Positions 10,944-21,990 of a DNA stretch of 64,000 bases are shown one piece after another. This DNA is from Paludibacterium purpuratum. GTDB taxonomy: Bacteria; Pseudomonadota; Gammaproteobacteria; Burkholderiales; Chromobacteriaceae. Numbering within the stretch: position 1 is the stretch's first letter; each line of letters starts with the position of its first letter. Position numbers and translations under genes: made by a program. The notes beneath the pieces were generated by a model. It did not search any database and was not told the DNA's origin. It worked only from the letters and a program-made list of their open reading frames with translations. The stretch lies in assembly GCF_004363805.1 (NCBI RefSeq), contig NZ_SNZP01000015.1, positions 53,905-117,904 of the forward strand. The letters are read 5' to 3'.

Positions 10944-11861
10944 CTATGCGCTGTGCTCGACCAGGTCTTCGCGCGTCAGTAGGAAGACGAAGCCGTCGCC
11001 GCCGCTGGTTTCCAGCCAGACGAACGGTAGGTGCGGGAATGTCGCTTCCAGTACCTCGCGGTTATGGCCGATTTCGACCAATAGTACGCCGCGGTCGTTG
11101 AGGAAATCCGGCGCGCGACGCAGGATTTCGCGCGTGGCATCCAGGCCGTCGTGTCCCGAGCCCAATGCCAACGCCGGCTCGTGACGATATTCGTCCGGCA
11201 GTGTTTCGACCGATTCCGCATCGACGTAAGGCGGGTTGGAGACGATCAGGTCGTAGTGATCGGCCAGACCCTCGAACAAGTCGGTATGGATCAGGTTGAT
11301 GCAGTCGCCCAGGTCGTAGTTCTCGACGTTGATGGCGGCAACTTCCAGTGCATCCAGCGAAATGTCCACCGCGTCGATCTCGGCATCCGGGTAGTGGTGC
11401 GCCATCTGGATCGCCAGGCAGCCCGAGCCTGTGCACAGGTCAAGCGCTCGATGCACCAGTTCCGGATATTCGATCCACGGTGCCAGCGGCTCGCCGAGCA
11501 ACTCATAGACGAACGAGCGCGGTACGATCACCCGCTCGTCGACATAGAAGTTGAAGTCGCCCTGCCAAGCTTCGTGGGTCAGATAGGCGGTGGGGATACG
11601 CTCTTCGACGCGGCGTTCGATCAAATCGATCACGTCGCGGATCTCCTCCGGCAACAGGCGCGCATCCAAGTAGGGGTCCAACTGATCCAGCGGCAGGTGA
11701 AGCCCTGCCAGCACCAGGTAGGCGGCCTCGTCGTGGGCGTTGCTGGTGCCGTGTCCATAGGACAGTCCGGCCTGATTGAAGCGCGATACGGCGAAACGCA
11801 GCAGATCGCGCGCCGTGTGTAGCGTATCGATGGCTTGTTTGTACATATTGTTCTTTTCCAT
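10944..11861 (-). CDS. prmB: 50S ribosomal protein L3 N5-glutamine methyltransferase
   Basis: SAM-dependent methyltransferase that modifies a glutamine of ribosomal protein L3. The 305 residues show an N-terminal helical substrate domain, the SAM site DLCTGSGCLAIQMA and the glutamine-methyltransferase signature SNPPYVDAE. The latter, with the PRSFVYEL segment, separates PrmB and PrmC from other methyltransferases; the start (TARDLLRFAVSRFNQAGLSY) matches PrmB rather than PrmC. Two ATG starts are close (11861 and 11846); the first has GAGAAG upstream. The gene lies 7 bases downstream of the phosphohexomutase gene and is probably co-transcribed with it. Confidence 0.92.
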   Translation of the reverse strand: MEKNNMYKQAIDTLHTARDLLRFAVSRFNQAGLSYGHGTSNAHDEAAYLVLAGLHLPLDQLDPYLDARLLPEEIRDVIDLIERRVEERIPTAYLTHEAWQGDFNFYVDERVIVPRSFVYELLGEPLAPWIEYPELVHRALDLCTGSGCLAIQMAHHYPDAEIDAVDISLDALEVAAINVENYDLGDCINLIHTDLFEGLADHYDLIVSNPPYVDAESVETLPDEYRHEPALALGSGHDGLDATREILRRAPDFLNDRGVLLVEIGHNREVLEATFPHLPFVWLETSGGDGFVFLLTREDLVEHSA

Positions 11862-11868
11862 GGGCTTC

Positions 11869-13242
11869 TCAGAACGGTAGTTTGGCGTCGGTGGCCTTGC
11901 CGATTTCGCGGCGGAAATCCGCCATGATACGTTCCAGTGCCGTCTGACTATCGGCTTCGAAGCGCAGTACGATCACCGGGGTGGTGTTGGAAGCGCGCAT
12001 CAGACCGAAGCCGTCGGCGTACTCGACGCGCAGGCCATCCATGGTGATGACCTCGTCCGCATTCTCGAAACGAGCGCTTTGTTGCAACTGCTCGATCAGG
12101 TTGTGGTTTTCGCCTTCCTTGGTCTTGAGGTTCAATTCGGGGGTCGAGATGGCGTTGGGCAGCGCGTTGAGCAGCTCGCTGGGGTCTTCCACGCGCGCCA
12201 GGATTTCCAGCAGGCGGGCGCCGGTGTACATGCCGTCGTCGAAGCCGTACCAACGCTCCTTGAAGAACACGTGGCCGCTCATTTCGCCGGCCAACAGTGC
12301 GCCGGTCTCCTTGATCTTGGCTTTGATGAAGCTGTGGCCCGTGCGGCACATGACCGGCGAGCCCTTGTTTTCTTTGATCCAGGGCTTCAGCAGTCGCGTC
12401 GATTTGACATCGTAGATGACCTTGGCCTTGGGGTTGCGCTCCAATACGTCGGCCGCATACAGCATCAGTTGCCGATCCGGCCAAATGATATTGCCGTCCT
12501 TGGTGACCACACCCAGGCGATCGCCATCGCCGTCGAAGGCCAGACCGATCTCGGCATCGGTTTTGGACAGTGCCTCGGCCACGTCCTTCAGATTTTCCGG
12601 CTTGGCCGGATCGGGGTGGTGATTCGGGAAGGTGCCATCGACATCGCAGAACAGTTCGCGCACGCGGCAGCCCAGGCGGCGGAATAGAATCGGCGCGAAA
12701 GCGCCCGCCACGCCGTTGCCGCAGTCGACGACCACGCTGATCGGCCGGTCGAGCTTGATGTCGCCGGTGATACGGTCGAAGTAGGCCTCGGTGATGTCGT
12801 CCGTTTCGAGCGAACCTTCGCCGCTCTCCAGTTGACCGTCGACGATGCGTTGATAGAGCGACTGGATGTCGTCGCCGGCCAGGGTGTCGCCGGCCAGAAC
12901 CATCTTCAGGCCATTGTATTCCGGCGGGTTGTGGCTGCCGGTGACCATGACGCCCGACTGGGTGCCGAGATGGTGGGTGGCGAAGTACAGCATCGGAGTC
13001 GCGACGCGGCCGATGTCGATGACGTCGACGCCGGCCGCGCGTAGGCCTTCCGACAGCGCTTCGGATAGCTCGGGCCCGGACAGGCGGCCATCGCGGCCGA
13101 TTACCACGCGCGATACCTTGCGGGCGCGGGCTTCGCTGCCGATGGCCTGGCCAATGAGACGTGTGCTTTCCACGGTCAGGGTCTTGCCGACCACGCCGCG
13201 GATGTCATAAGCCTTGAAGATTTCTTTGGAGAGTTTGTTCAT
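11869..13242 (-). CDS. Phosphomannomutase/phosphoglucomutase
   Basis: Bifunctional alpha-D-phosphohexomutase of the AlgC/ManB type, 457 residues (normal length). It has the catalytic phosphoserine in TGSHNPPEYN (Ser103), the magnesium loop FDGDGDRLGV (about 237-246), the sugar-specificity loop GEMSGH and the phosphate-binding C-terminal segment LRVEYADGFGLMRASNTTP. It interconverts hexose 1- and 6-phosphates for nucleotide-sugar, LPS and exopolysaccharide synthesis. The gene could also feed glucose 1-phosphate into or out of the maltose regulon nearby, but that is inference. The ATG start at 13242 is preceded by a perfect hairpin that separates it from trpD. Confidence 0.92.
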   Translation of the reverse strand: MNKLSKEIFKAYDIRGVVGKTLTVESTRLIGQAIGSEARARKVSRVVIGRDGRLSGPELSEALSEGLRAAGVDVIDIGRVATPMLYFATHHLGTQSGVMVTGSHNPPEYNGLKMVLAGDTLAGDDIQSLYQRIVDGQLESGEGSLETDDITEAYFDRITGDIKLDRPISVVVDCGNGVAGAFAPILFRRLGCRVRELFCDVDGTFPNHHPDPAKPENLKDVAEALSKTDAEIGLAFDGDGDRLGVVTKDGNIIWPDRQLMLYAADVLERNPKAKVIYDVKSTRLLKPWIKENKGSPVMCRTGHSFIKAKIKETGALLAGEMSGHVFFKERWYGFDDGMYTGARLLEILARVEDPSELLNALPNAISTPELNLKTKEGENHNLIEQLQQSARFENADEVITMDGLRVEYADGFGLMRASNTTPVIVLRFEADSQTALERIMADFRREIGKATDAKLPF

Positions 13243-13276
13243 GACTGTCGAGTAGTTTCAATCTGGTCAATGTCAA

Positions 13277-13297
13277 CGGCCGACATGTGGTCGGCCG
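13277..13297. repeat. Perfect hairpin between trpD and the phosphohexomutase gene
   Basis: CGGCCGAC, loop ATGTG, GTCGGCCG. There is no T-run on either side, so it is not a classical terminator; it may stabilise the trpD 3' end. Confidence 0.5.
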
Positions 13298-13306
13298 ACG
13301 GGGTGT

Positions 13307-14335
13307 TCAAAGCGCCAGTGCCTGGCTCATTTGTATCAGTTCATGTAGCTTCTGCAGCGCCGTGCCGCGCTCGAGGGCGTCGCGCGCGCGTTCGATGCCG
13401 TCGGTCAGGCTGTCGGCAACGCCGGCTGTGTAAATGGCCGCGCCGGCATTGATCAGGACGATGTCCCGAGCCGCCGACGGTTCGTTGCCCAGTACCGACT
13501 CGATGATGCGAGCGGATTGTTCTGCCGAATCGGCATAGAGCGCGGAGATCGGGCTGCGGGCAAAGCCATAGTCGCGCGGATCGAGCACCGACTCGCGGAT
13601 GGCGCCGTCCTTCAATTCCGCCACCCACGAGCAGTCGGAGAGGGTGATCTCGTCCAGCCCGTCCATGCCGTGTACCACCAGTACGTGCCGGCTACCCAGC
13701 TCCTTGAGTACGCGTGCCTGGATGCCGACCAGGTCGTAATGGAAGACGCCCATCACCTGATTGTCGGCGCCGGCCGGGTTGGTTAGCGGTCCCAGGATGT
13801 TGAAGATGGTGCGCACGCCAAGCTCGCGCCGGATCGGCGCCACATGGCGCATGGCGCTGTGGTGGTTGGGCGCGAACATGAAGCCGATGCCGATGCGATC
13901 GATGCATTCGCCGACTGCGTGGGCGTCGAGATTGATATTGACGCCGAGGATCTCCAAAACGTCGGCGCTGCCGGACTTGGACGACACCGAGCGGCCGCCG
14001 TGCTTGGCCACGCGCGCGCCGGCGGCGGCCGTGACGAAGCTTGCCGCGGTGGAGATGTTGAAGCTGTGGGTTTTGTCGCCGCCGGTGCCGCAGGTATCCA
14101 CCAGGAAGTCGCGCTTGCCGACCGGCACCTTATCGGAAAACTCGCGCATAACCGTTGCGGCGGCGGCGATCTCCAGTACGCTCTCCACTTTGACGCGCAG
14201 GCCGATCAGAATGGCGGCGGTCAGTTCGGGGGAGATCTCGCCGCGCATGATCTGACGCATCAACTCGAGCATTTCGTCGTAGAACAGCTCGTTCTGGTCT
14301 ATCAGGCGGTTCAGTGCGGCTTGAGGTGTGATCAT
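13307..14335 (-). CDS. trpD: Anthranilate phosphoribosyltransferase
   Basis: Second step of tryptophan synthesis: anthranilate plus PRPP gives phosphoribosyl-anthranilate. The 342 residues begin [11 protein letters not shown] and contain the PRPP loop [17 protein letters not shown] (about 80-96), [18 protein letters not shown] and [11 protein letters not shown]. The frame stays open far upstream, but the ATG at 14335 overlaps the trpG stop (ATGA) and gives the family N-terminus. Length is normal. It forms an operon with trpG; trpC is not visible here and trpE lies 22 kb away. Confidence 0.95.
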   Translation of the reverse strand: MITPQAALNRLIDQNELFYDEMLELMRQIMRGEISPELTAAILIGLRVKVESVLEIAAAATVMREFSDKVPVGKRDFLVDTCGTGGDKTHSFNISTAASFVTAAAGARVAKHGGRSVSSKSGSADVLEILGVNINLDAHAVGECIDRIGIGFMFAPNHHSAMRHVAPIRRELGVRTIFNILGPLTNPAGADNQVMGVFHYDLVGIQARVLKELGSRHVLVVHGMDGLDEITLSDCSWVAELKDGAIRESVLDPRDYGFARSPISALYADSAEQSARIIESVLGNEPSAARDIVLINAGAAIYTAGVADSLTDGIERARDALERGTALQKLHELIQMSQALAL

Positions 14336-14931
14336 GCCTTGTGTTCCGTGAGGTTCTGCGGGCGCGCATGCATCCGCAGGAAATTGCCGAGCATGGCGTG
14401 GCCGTGCTCGGTCAGTATGGATTCGGGATGGAATTGCACCCCCTCGATCGGCAGCGACTTGTGGCGTAGACCCATGATTTCGCCGTCTTCGGTCCATGCG
14501 GTGACTTCCAGGCACTCCGGCAGGGAGTCGCGCGCGATGGCCAACGAGTGGTAACGGGTGCAAACGACCGGGGAGGGAAGACCCGCGAATACGCCGACAT
14601 CGTTGTGTAGCACCGGCGAGACCTTGCCGTGCATCAGCGTCTTGGCGTGCACCACGCGCCCGCCGAATGCCTGGCCGATGCTCTGGTGGCCGAGGCAAAC
14701 CCCCAGAATCGGCAGCTTGCCCGCGAAGTGCCGGATGGCCTCCAGCGAAATGCCGGCTTCGTTCGGCGTGCAAGGCCCGGGGGAAATGACCAGATAATCC
14801 GGCGCAAGCGCCTCGATGTCCGCCAGCGTGATCTCGTCGTTGCGGTGAACGAGCACTTCTTGTCCCAATTCCCCTAGATATTGCACCAGGTTATAGGTGA
14901 AGGAGTCGAAGTTGTCGATCATCAGGAGCAT
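14332..14931 (-). CDS. trpG: Anthranilate synthase component II (glutamine amidotransferase)
   Basis: Supplies ammonia to TrpE; the close relative PabA does the same for PabB, and one protein often serves both. The 199 residues have the class I amidotransferase triad: Cys79 in [15 protein letters not shown], and the His-Glu pair in [27 protein letters not shown] at the N-terminus is typical. It overlaps trpD by 4 bases and is separated by 239 bp from the divergent LacI-type regulator gene. With trpE far away, sharing with PabB would be natural. Confidence 0.93.
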   Translation of the reverse strand: MLLMIDNFDSFTYNLVQYLGELGQEVLVHRNDEITLADIEALAPDYLVISPGPCTPNEAGISLEAIRHFAGKLPILGVCLGHQSIGQAFGGRVVHAKTLMHGKVSPVLHNDVGVFAGLPSPVVCTRYHSLAIARDSLPECLEVTAWTEDGEIMGLRHKSLPIEGVQFHPESILTEHGHAMLGNFLRMHARPQNLTEHKA

Positions 14932-15170
14932 GGTGTGATGGCGGCCTTGTGGAAGCAGACGTGTCGTTGGCGAGTGTTGCGCGTGGCAGCCGATATTGTC
15001 ATTCCATTTGACCGATACGGCAACCTTTTCCCCCAGGATTTTTCCCCGAGTCGTTCGGCGTGCATCGGTTTTTTGGCCGTGGCCGGATCCCGTGTCGTAT
15101 CTCGGCTACAAGCTGTCATGAATTAAGGGTAATCTATTGGTATCAAACAACGCGAACAACCAACACACTT

Positions 15171-16184
15171 ATGAACTTGCGTCAGTTGGCTGCGCTCTTG
15201 CAGCTATCTCCCGCGACGGTCAGCCGCGCGCTGAACGGTTTTCCCGAAGTGAACGCCGAGACGCGCGAGCGCGTGCAGCTTGCTGCGGCCAAGCATGGCT
15301 ATCAGCCCAACACCGTGGCACGCCGCTTGGCGACTGGGCGAACCGATCTGATCGGGTTGATCTATCCGTTCGAGCCGACCGACCTGGGCGATCCGGTCTT
15401 TCTGGATGTCATCGCCGGCATCACCGAGCGGCTGGGCGAGAATCAGCGCGATCTGGTGATCATCTCCGCCGCGCGCAGCAACGAACTGGCGACCTATCGG
15501 CGCACGGTTTCCGGTAGCCGGGTCGATGGGCTGATCGTGGCGCGCACGCTGGTCGACGACCCGCGGCTGCAATATCTGCAGGAAACCGGTTTTCCCTTCG
15601 TGGCCCACGGGCGCAGTCAGTTGCGACACGACTACCCTTGGTTCGATTACGACAACGAGGCCGGCATGCATTTAGCGGTGCGTGCGCTGGTGGCGCAGGG
15701 GCATGGCGATATTGCGCTCATCGGCGCGCCGCTGGCGCTCAACTTCGCCAGGCAGCGTCGGCAAGGTTTTGTCGACGAGCTTGGGTGCACGGGCGGCGCG
15801 ACTTGCGATGCTTGGTTGCAGCAAGGCGGGCTGACGCCGGAGGATGGGCGCGCGGCAATGGAGCGGTTGTTGAATGGTGCGCGTCGGCCCACGGCCGTGG
15901 TGGTCGACAATAACGTGGCGGCGCTGGGTGTGATGCAGGCGCTGCGTCGCGCCGGCTTACAGCCGGGGCGGGACATCTCGCTGGTGGTGTTCGGCAATCT
16001 GCCGCAAGAAGAAGATGGGTTGCATGTCAGCGCGGTCATTCAGCCGGATCCGCGCCATGCCGGCCATACCTTGGCCGAACTGATGTTGGCCCGGCTGGCG
16101 GGCGAACCGGTAGCGGCGTTGACCCGGCTATGGCAACCGGTCTTGCTGCCGGGCAATACCATCGTCCCGCTGCAGCGATCTTGA
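15171..16184 (+). CDS. LacI-family regulator of the maltose/maltodextrin genes
   Basis: A 337-residue repressor-type protein: an N-terminal LacI helix-turn-helix (MNLRQLAALLQLSPATVSRA, then LNGFPEVN as hinge-proximal segment) and a periplasmic-binding-protein-like sugar domain. The frame is open upstream to 15060, but the HTH begins at the ATG at 15171. It stands directly before lamB, the alpha-glucosidase gene and malKEFG on the same strand, and three LacI-style palindromes lie between it and lamB. The effector is likely maltose, a maltodextrin or an alpha-glucoside; this is inference. Enterobacterial maltose genes use the activator MalT instead, so control here differs. Confidence 0.88.
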   Translation: MNLRQLAALLQLSPATVSRALNGFPEVNAETRERVQLAAAKHGYQPNTVARRLATGRTDLIGLIYPFEPTDLGDPVFLDVIAGITERLGENQRDLVIISAARSNELATYRRTVSGSRVDGLIVARTLVDDPRLQYLQETGFPFVAHGRSQLRHDYPWFDYDNEAGMHLAVRALVAQGHGDIALIGAPLALNFARQRRQGFVDELGCTGGATCDAWLQQGGLTPEDGRAAMERLLNGARRPTAVVVDNNVAALGVMQALRRAGLQPGRDISLVVFGNLPQEEDGLHVSAVIQPDPRHAGHTLAELMLARLAGEPVAALTRLWQPVLLPGNTIVPLQRS

Positions 16185-16208
16185 TGGCATTGTTGTAATA
16201 ATGCTACC

Positions 16209-16222
16209 TCAAAGCGGTTTAA
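16209..16222. promoter_or_regulatory. LacI-type operator, upstream copy (O1)
   Basis: TCAAAGCGGTTTAA, nearly identical to the two copies before lamB. It lies 25 bases after the regulator stop codon and 232 bp (centre to centre) from O2, about 22 helical turns, which would allow DNA looping. Confidence 0.65.
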
Positions 16223-16224
16223 TT

Positions 16225-16239
16225 TATTGCATGGCAATA
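16225..16239. repeat. Perfect inverted repeat next to operator O1
   Basis: TATTGC-ATG-GCAATA. It abuts O1 and overlaps an AATAAT hexamer (16236-16241) that could be a -10 element for a short transcript ending at the hairpin 16296-16327. Confidence 0.4.
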
Positions 16240-16295
16240 ATGAACATGCTTTATGTGAAGGTGTTTTTGCGGGCAAGTACATGAAACGTAAAGAG

Positions 16296-16327
16296 AAATG
16301 GCGCCTTGTATTTGGCGCCATTTTTTT
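16296..16327 (+). terminator. Intrinsic terminator between the regulator gene and lamB
   Basis: Stem AAATGGCGCC / GGCGCCATTT with an 8-base loop and T7. It ends the regulator transcript, or a short RNA that starts near O1. Confidence 0.85.
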
Positions 16328-16440
16328 GCGACCGCACATTTCCTCTCTGTAATTTTCGTACTTTTTTGCGCTAACTCAAAAAAATCCCCAAGTGACATAT
16401 CCATGACATATTTTTTGCGAATATGATCGTCGCTAACGAA

Positions 16441-16454
16441 TTAAACCGGTTTGA
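16441..16454. promoter_or_regulatory. LacI-type operator O2 before lamB
   Basis: TTAAACCGGTTTGA, a near-perfect palindrome centred on CCGG. The centre is 21 bp from O3, exactly two helical turns, so two repressor dimers could sit on the same DNA face. Confidence 0.75.
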
Positions 16455-16461
16455 GAAAAAT

Positions 16462-16475
16462 TTAAAGCGGTTTAA
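16462..16475. promoter_or_regulatory. LacI-type operator O3 before lamB
   Basis: TTAAAGCGGTTTAA. With O1 and O2 it gives the consensus TYAAASCGGTTTRA. It lies 70 bp before the lamB ATG, in the promoter or leader region. Confidence 0.75.
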
Positions 16476-16512
16476 GTCAGAGTTGTGTCGCGACCTGAAC
16501 GGTCCGGCCTGA

Positions 16513-17850
<1,338 letters not shown>

Positions 17851-17947
17851 TCGCAATGTAAAGCGTGGGGCCCGCGGGTCCCAATGGGCGGGAGAGAGGC
17901 TCCCGCCCGCAGAGATGGCAGCCCTTCGGGGCGGAAAGTAAAAGCTA

Positions 17948-19555
17948 ATGACGACGAATCATCAATGGTGGCGCGGCGGTACGATCTATCAGGTCTACCC
18001 ACGCAGCTTTGTCGACAAGAACGGCGACGGTATCGGCGACTTGCCCGGTATTATCGAACGGCTGTCCCATATCGCCGGCCTGGGCGTCGACGCCATCTGG
18101 ATCAGCCCGTTCTTCAAATCGCCGATGAAGGATTTTGGTTACGACGTGTCCGACTATCGCGCCGTCGATCCGATGTTCGGCAATCTGGACGACTTCCGCG
18201 TCCTGATCGACCAGGCGCATCGATACGGCCTGAAAGTCATGATCGACCAGGTGCTGTCGCACACCTCGGAACAACACGCCTGGTTCGTCGAAAGCCGCGA
18301 GAGCCGGGATAATGCGCGCGCCGACTGGTATGTCTGGGCCGACGCCCGCGCCGACGGTACGCCGCCCAACAACTGGTTGTCGGTGTTCGGCGGCTCTGCC
18401 TGGCAGTGGGACACGCGCCGTCGCCAGTACTATCTACACAATTTTCTCGCCAGCCAGCCGGATCTGAATTTCCATAGTGCTGCCGTGCAGGACGCCATGC
18501 TCGATACCGTGCGTTTCTGGCTGGCGCTGGGGGTCGACGGACTACGCTTCGACGCCTGCAACTTCCATTTTCACGATCCGCTGCTGCGCGACAATCCGCC
18601 AGCGGCCGAGCGCGACAGCAAGACCGTCAGCCAGGACAATCCCTATGGCCAGCAGGCGCACCGCTACGATAAATCGCAGCCGGAAAACCTGGCCTTCCTC
18701 CAACGCCTGCGCGCGCTGCTGGACGAGTTCGGTGCGGTCGGCCTGGGCGAGATCGGCGATGACGACAGCCTGGCGCTGATGGCGGCCTATACCGGGGGGC
18801 AGGACAAACTGCACATGGCGTACAGCTTCAATCTGTTGACGCCAGAATTCAGCGCCGACTATCTGCGCACGCAGATCCGCCAGCTGGAGGCGCAAATCGG
18901 CAGCGGCTGGCCTTGCTGGACCACGGGTAACCACGATGCCATGCGCGTGCTGACACGCTGGGGCCGCAATACCGAACACCCGCGCTTCGTGCGCACCGTA
19001 CTGGCCATGTTGTTGTCGATGCGCGGCTCTGCCTGTTTATACCAGGGCGAGGAGCTCGGTCTGCCCGAAGCCGAACTGCGTTACGAGCAACTGCAAGACC
19101 CCTATGGCATCGAGATGTGGCCGAAATTCAAAGGACGCGACGGTTGCCGCACGCCGATGCCCTGGCGGCACGATCTGCCGCACGGCGGATTTAGCAGTGC
19201 CGAGCCATGGCTGCCGGTGCCGGCCGAGCATCTGGCGCGCGCCGTGGACCTGCAAGAGGCGGACGCCGATAGCACGTTGCGCTTCTATCGCCACTTCCTG
19301 GCCTGGCGGCAACAACAGCCCACGCTCAAGCATGGCGATATCCGGCTGCTCGACGAGCATCCGCAGGTTTTGGCTTGGATCAGGGCCGAGTCGCTGGTTT
19401 GCGTGTTTAATCTCGGCGCCGAGCCGCAGCGCTATAGCCTGCCGTTCGAGATCGAAGATCTCGACGGGCATGGGCTGGACGGTGCAACCAGGCAGGGGCG
19501 CGAGCTGACGCTGGCGGCATGGGGTGCCTGGTTCGGTCGGCGCGTCACGAAATAA
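17948..19555 (+). CDS. GH13 alpha-glucosidase
   Basis: Cytoplasmic glycoside hydrolase family 13 enzyme of 535 residues, with no signal peptide. Catalytic residues are visible: nucleophile Asp202 in GLRFDACN, acid/base Glu268 in GLGEIGDDD, and stabilising Asp330 in TTGNHDAMR; region I appears as DQVLSHTSEQHAWF. The overall pattern (GTIYQVYPRSFVDKNGDGIGDLPGI, then CLYQGEELGLPEA) matches alpha-glucosidases and oligo-1,6-glucosidases. It probably hydrolyses maltose and short maltodextrins imported by MalEFGK. It lies in the mal operon, 17 bp before malK. Confidence 0.92.
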   Translation: MTTNHQWWRGGTIYQVYPRSFVDKNGDGIGDLPGIIERLSHIAGLGVDAIWISPFFKSPMKDFGYDVSDYRAVDPMFGNLDDFRVLIDQAHRYGLKVMIDQVLSHTSEQHAWFVESRESRDNARADWYVWADARADGTPPNNWLSVFGGSAWQWDTRRRQYYLHNFLASQPDLNFHSAAVQDAMLDTVRFWLALGVDGLRFDACNFHFHDPLLRDNPPAAERDSKTVSQDNPYGQQAHRYDKSQPENLAFLQRLRALLDEFGAVGLGEIGDDDSLALMAAYTGGQDKLHMAYSFNLLTPEFSADYLRTQIRQLEAQIGSGWPCWTTGNHDAMRVLTRWGRNTEHPRFVRTVLAMLLSMRGSACLYQGEELGLPEAELRYEQLQDPYGIEMWPKFKGRDGCRTPMPWRHDLPHGGFSSAEPWLPVPAEHLARAVDLQEADADSTLRFYRHFLAWRQQQPTLKHGDIRLLDEHPQVLAWIRAESLVCVFNLGAEPQRYSLPFEIEDLDGHGLDGATRQGRELTLAAWGAWFGRRVTK

Positions 19556-19572
19556 TAAGTCGGGAGGGAGTC

Positions 19573-20703
<1,131 letters not shown>

Positions 20704-20727
20704 AAAACCATTCGAGGAGACATAAGC

Positions 20728-21933
20728 ATGAGCATCACGCGCCGCCATTTTGGCAAAGTAACACTGATGACCCTGGCCCTGTTGAGCGCCGGCGCCCTGA
20801 CCGCACCATTGGCCTATGCCGATAGCGGCAAGCTGCTGATCTGGATCAATGGCGATAAAGGCTATCGCGGTCTGCAGCAAGTCGGCGACGAATTCGCCAA
20901 GCAGACCGGCATCCAAGTCGTCGTCGAGCATCCGGAAGACGCCGCCGGCAAATTCCAGCAGGCCGCCGCCGCCGGCAAGGGGCCGGACATCTTCATCTGG
21001 CCGCACGATCGTATGGGCGAGTGGTCGAGCGCCGGCCTGTTGTCGCCGGTGACGCCGAGCAAAAAGATTCGCGCCGAAAACGACGAACTGGGCTGGCGCG
21101 CCTTTAGCAGCGGCGGCAAGGTCTGGGGTTATCCGATCGCGCTGGAGGCGGTGGCGCTGGTCTACAACAAAGACCTGGTACCGACGCCGCCGAAGAGCTT
21201 CGACGACGTGATCGCACTGGACAAGAAATTGTCGGCCAGCGGCAAGAAAGCCATCCTGTGGGATTTCACCAATACCTATTTCACCTGGCCGCTGTTGGCG
21301 GCTGGCGGTGGCTATCCGTTCAAGCAGCGTGCCGACGGCACCTATGATCCGAAAAACGTCGGCGTGAACAATGCCGGCGCGGTGGCCGGCGTCAATACGC
21401 TGATGAAGTTGATCAATAGCGGTGCGATGCCTAAGAGCGCCTCTTACTCCGACATGGAAGCCGGGGTGAACAAGGGCAAGATCGCCATGATGATCACCGG
21501 CCCCTGGGCATGGGATAACCTGAAGAAGAGCCACATCAACTTCGGCGTGGCGCCGATCCCGAAGGTGGGCGGCAAGTCCGCCGCGCCGTTCGTCGGCGTG
21601 CTGGGTGCCATGATCAACTCGTCGAGCAAGAACAAGGAACTGGCGGTCGAGTTCATCGAAAACCACATGCTGACCCCGCAAGGCCTGAAGACCATCAATA
21701 ACGACGTGGCGCTCGGCGTGCCGGCCAATAAGGCGTTCTACAACCAGTTGAAGAGCGACCCGAACATCCAAGCCACCATGCAAAGCGCCAAGAGCGGGGC
21801 GCCGATGCCGAACAATCCGGAAATGGGCAAGTTCTGGTCGACCATGGCCTCCACGCTGCAAAACGTCACCACCGGTCGTCAGGCGGTCAAGCCCGGCCTG
21901 GACGCCGCGCAGCAACGCATCCTCGGTAACTGA
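20728..21933 (+). CDS. malE: Maltose/maltodextrin-binding periplasmic protein
   Basis: Substrate-binding protein for the MalFGK2 importer. The 401-residue precursor has a signal peptide ending near residue 31 (LAYA, mature DSGKLLIWINGDKGYRGL). MBP-like features: HPEDAAGKFQQAAAAGKGPDIFIWPHDRMGEWSSAGLL, the YPIALEAVALVYNKDL hinge segment and MITGPWAWDNL. The length and the KLLIWINGDKGY start are very close to enterobacterial MalE. The gene follows malK with a GAGGAG ribosome binding site. Confidence 0.95.
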   Translation: MSITRRHFGKVTLMTLALLSAGALTAPLAYADSGKLLIWINGDKGYRGLQQVGDEFAKQTGIQVVVEHPEDAAGKFQQAAAAGKGPDIFIWPHDRMGEWSSAGLLSPVTPSKKIRAENDELGWRAFSSGGKVWGYPIALEAVALVYNKDLVPTPPKSFDDVIALDKKLSASGKKAILWDFTNTYFTWPLLAAGGGYPFKQRADGTYDPKNVGVNNAGAVAGVNTLMKLINSGAMPKSASYSDMEAGVNKGKIAMMITGPWAWDNLKKSHINFGVAPIPKVGGKSAAPFVGVLGAMINSSSKNKELAVEFIENHMLTPQGLKTINNDVALGVPANKAFYNQLKSDPNIQATMQSAKSGAPMPNNPEMGKFWSTMASTLQNVTTGRQAVKPGLDAAQQRILGN

Positions 21934-21990
21934 TGCGGGTAAGGGCGCCGGCTCTTTGCCGGCGCCTGGAGATGACTCACGGAGAAAGAA

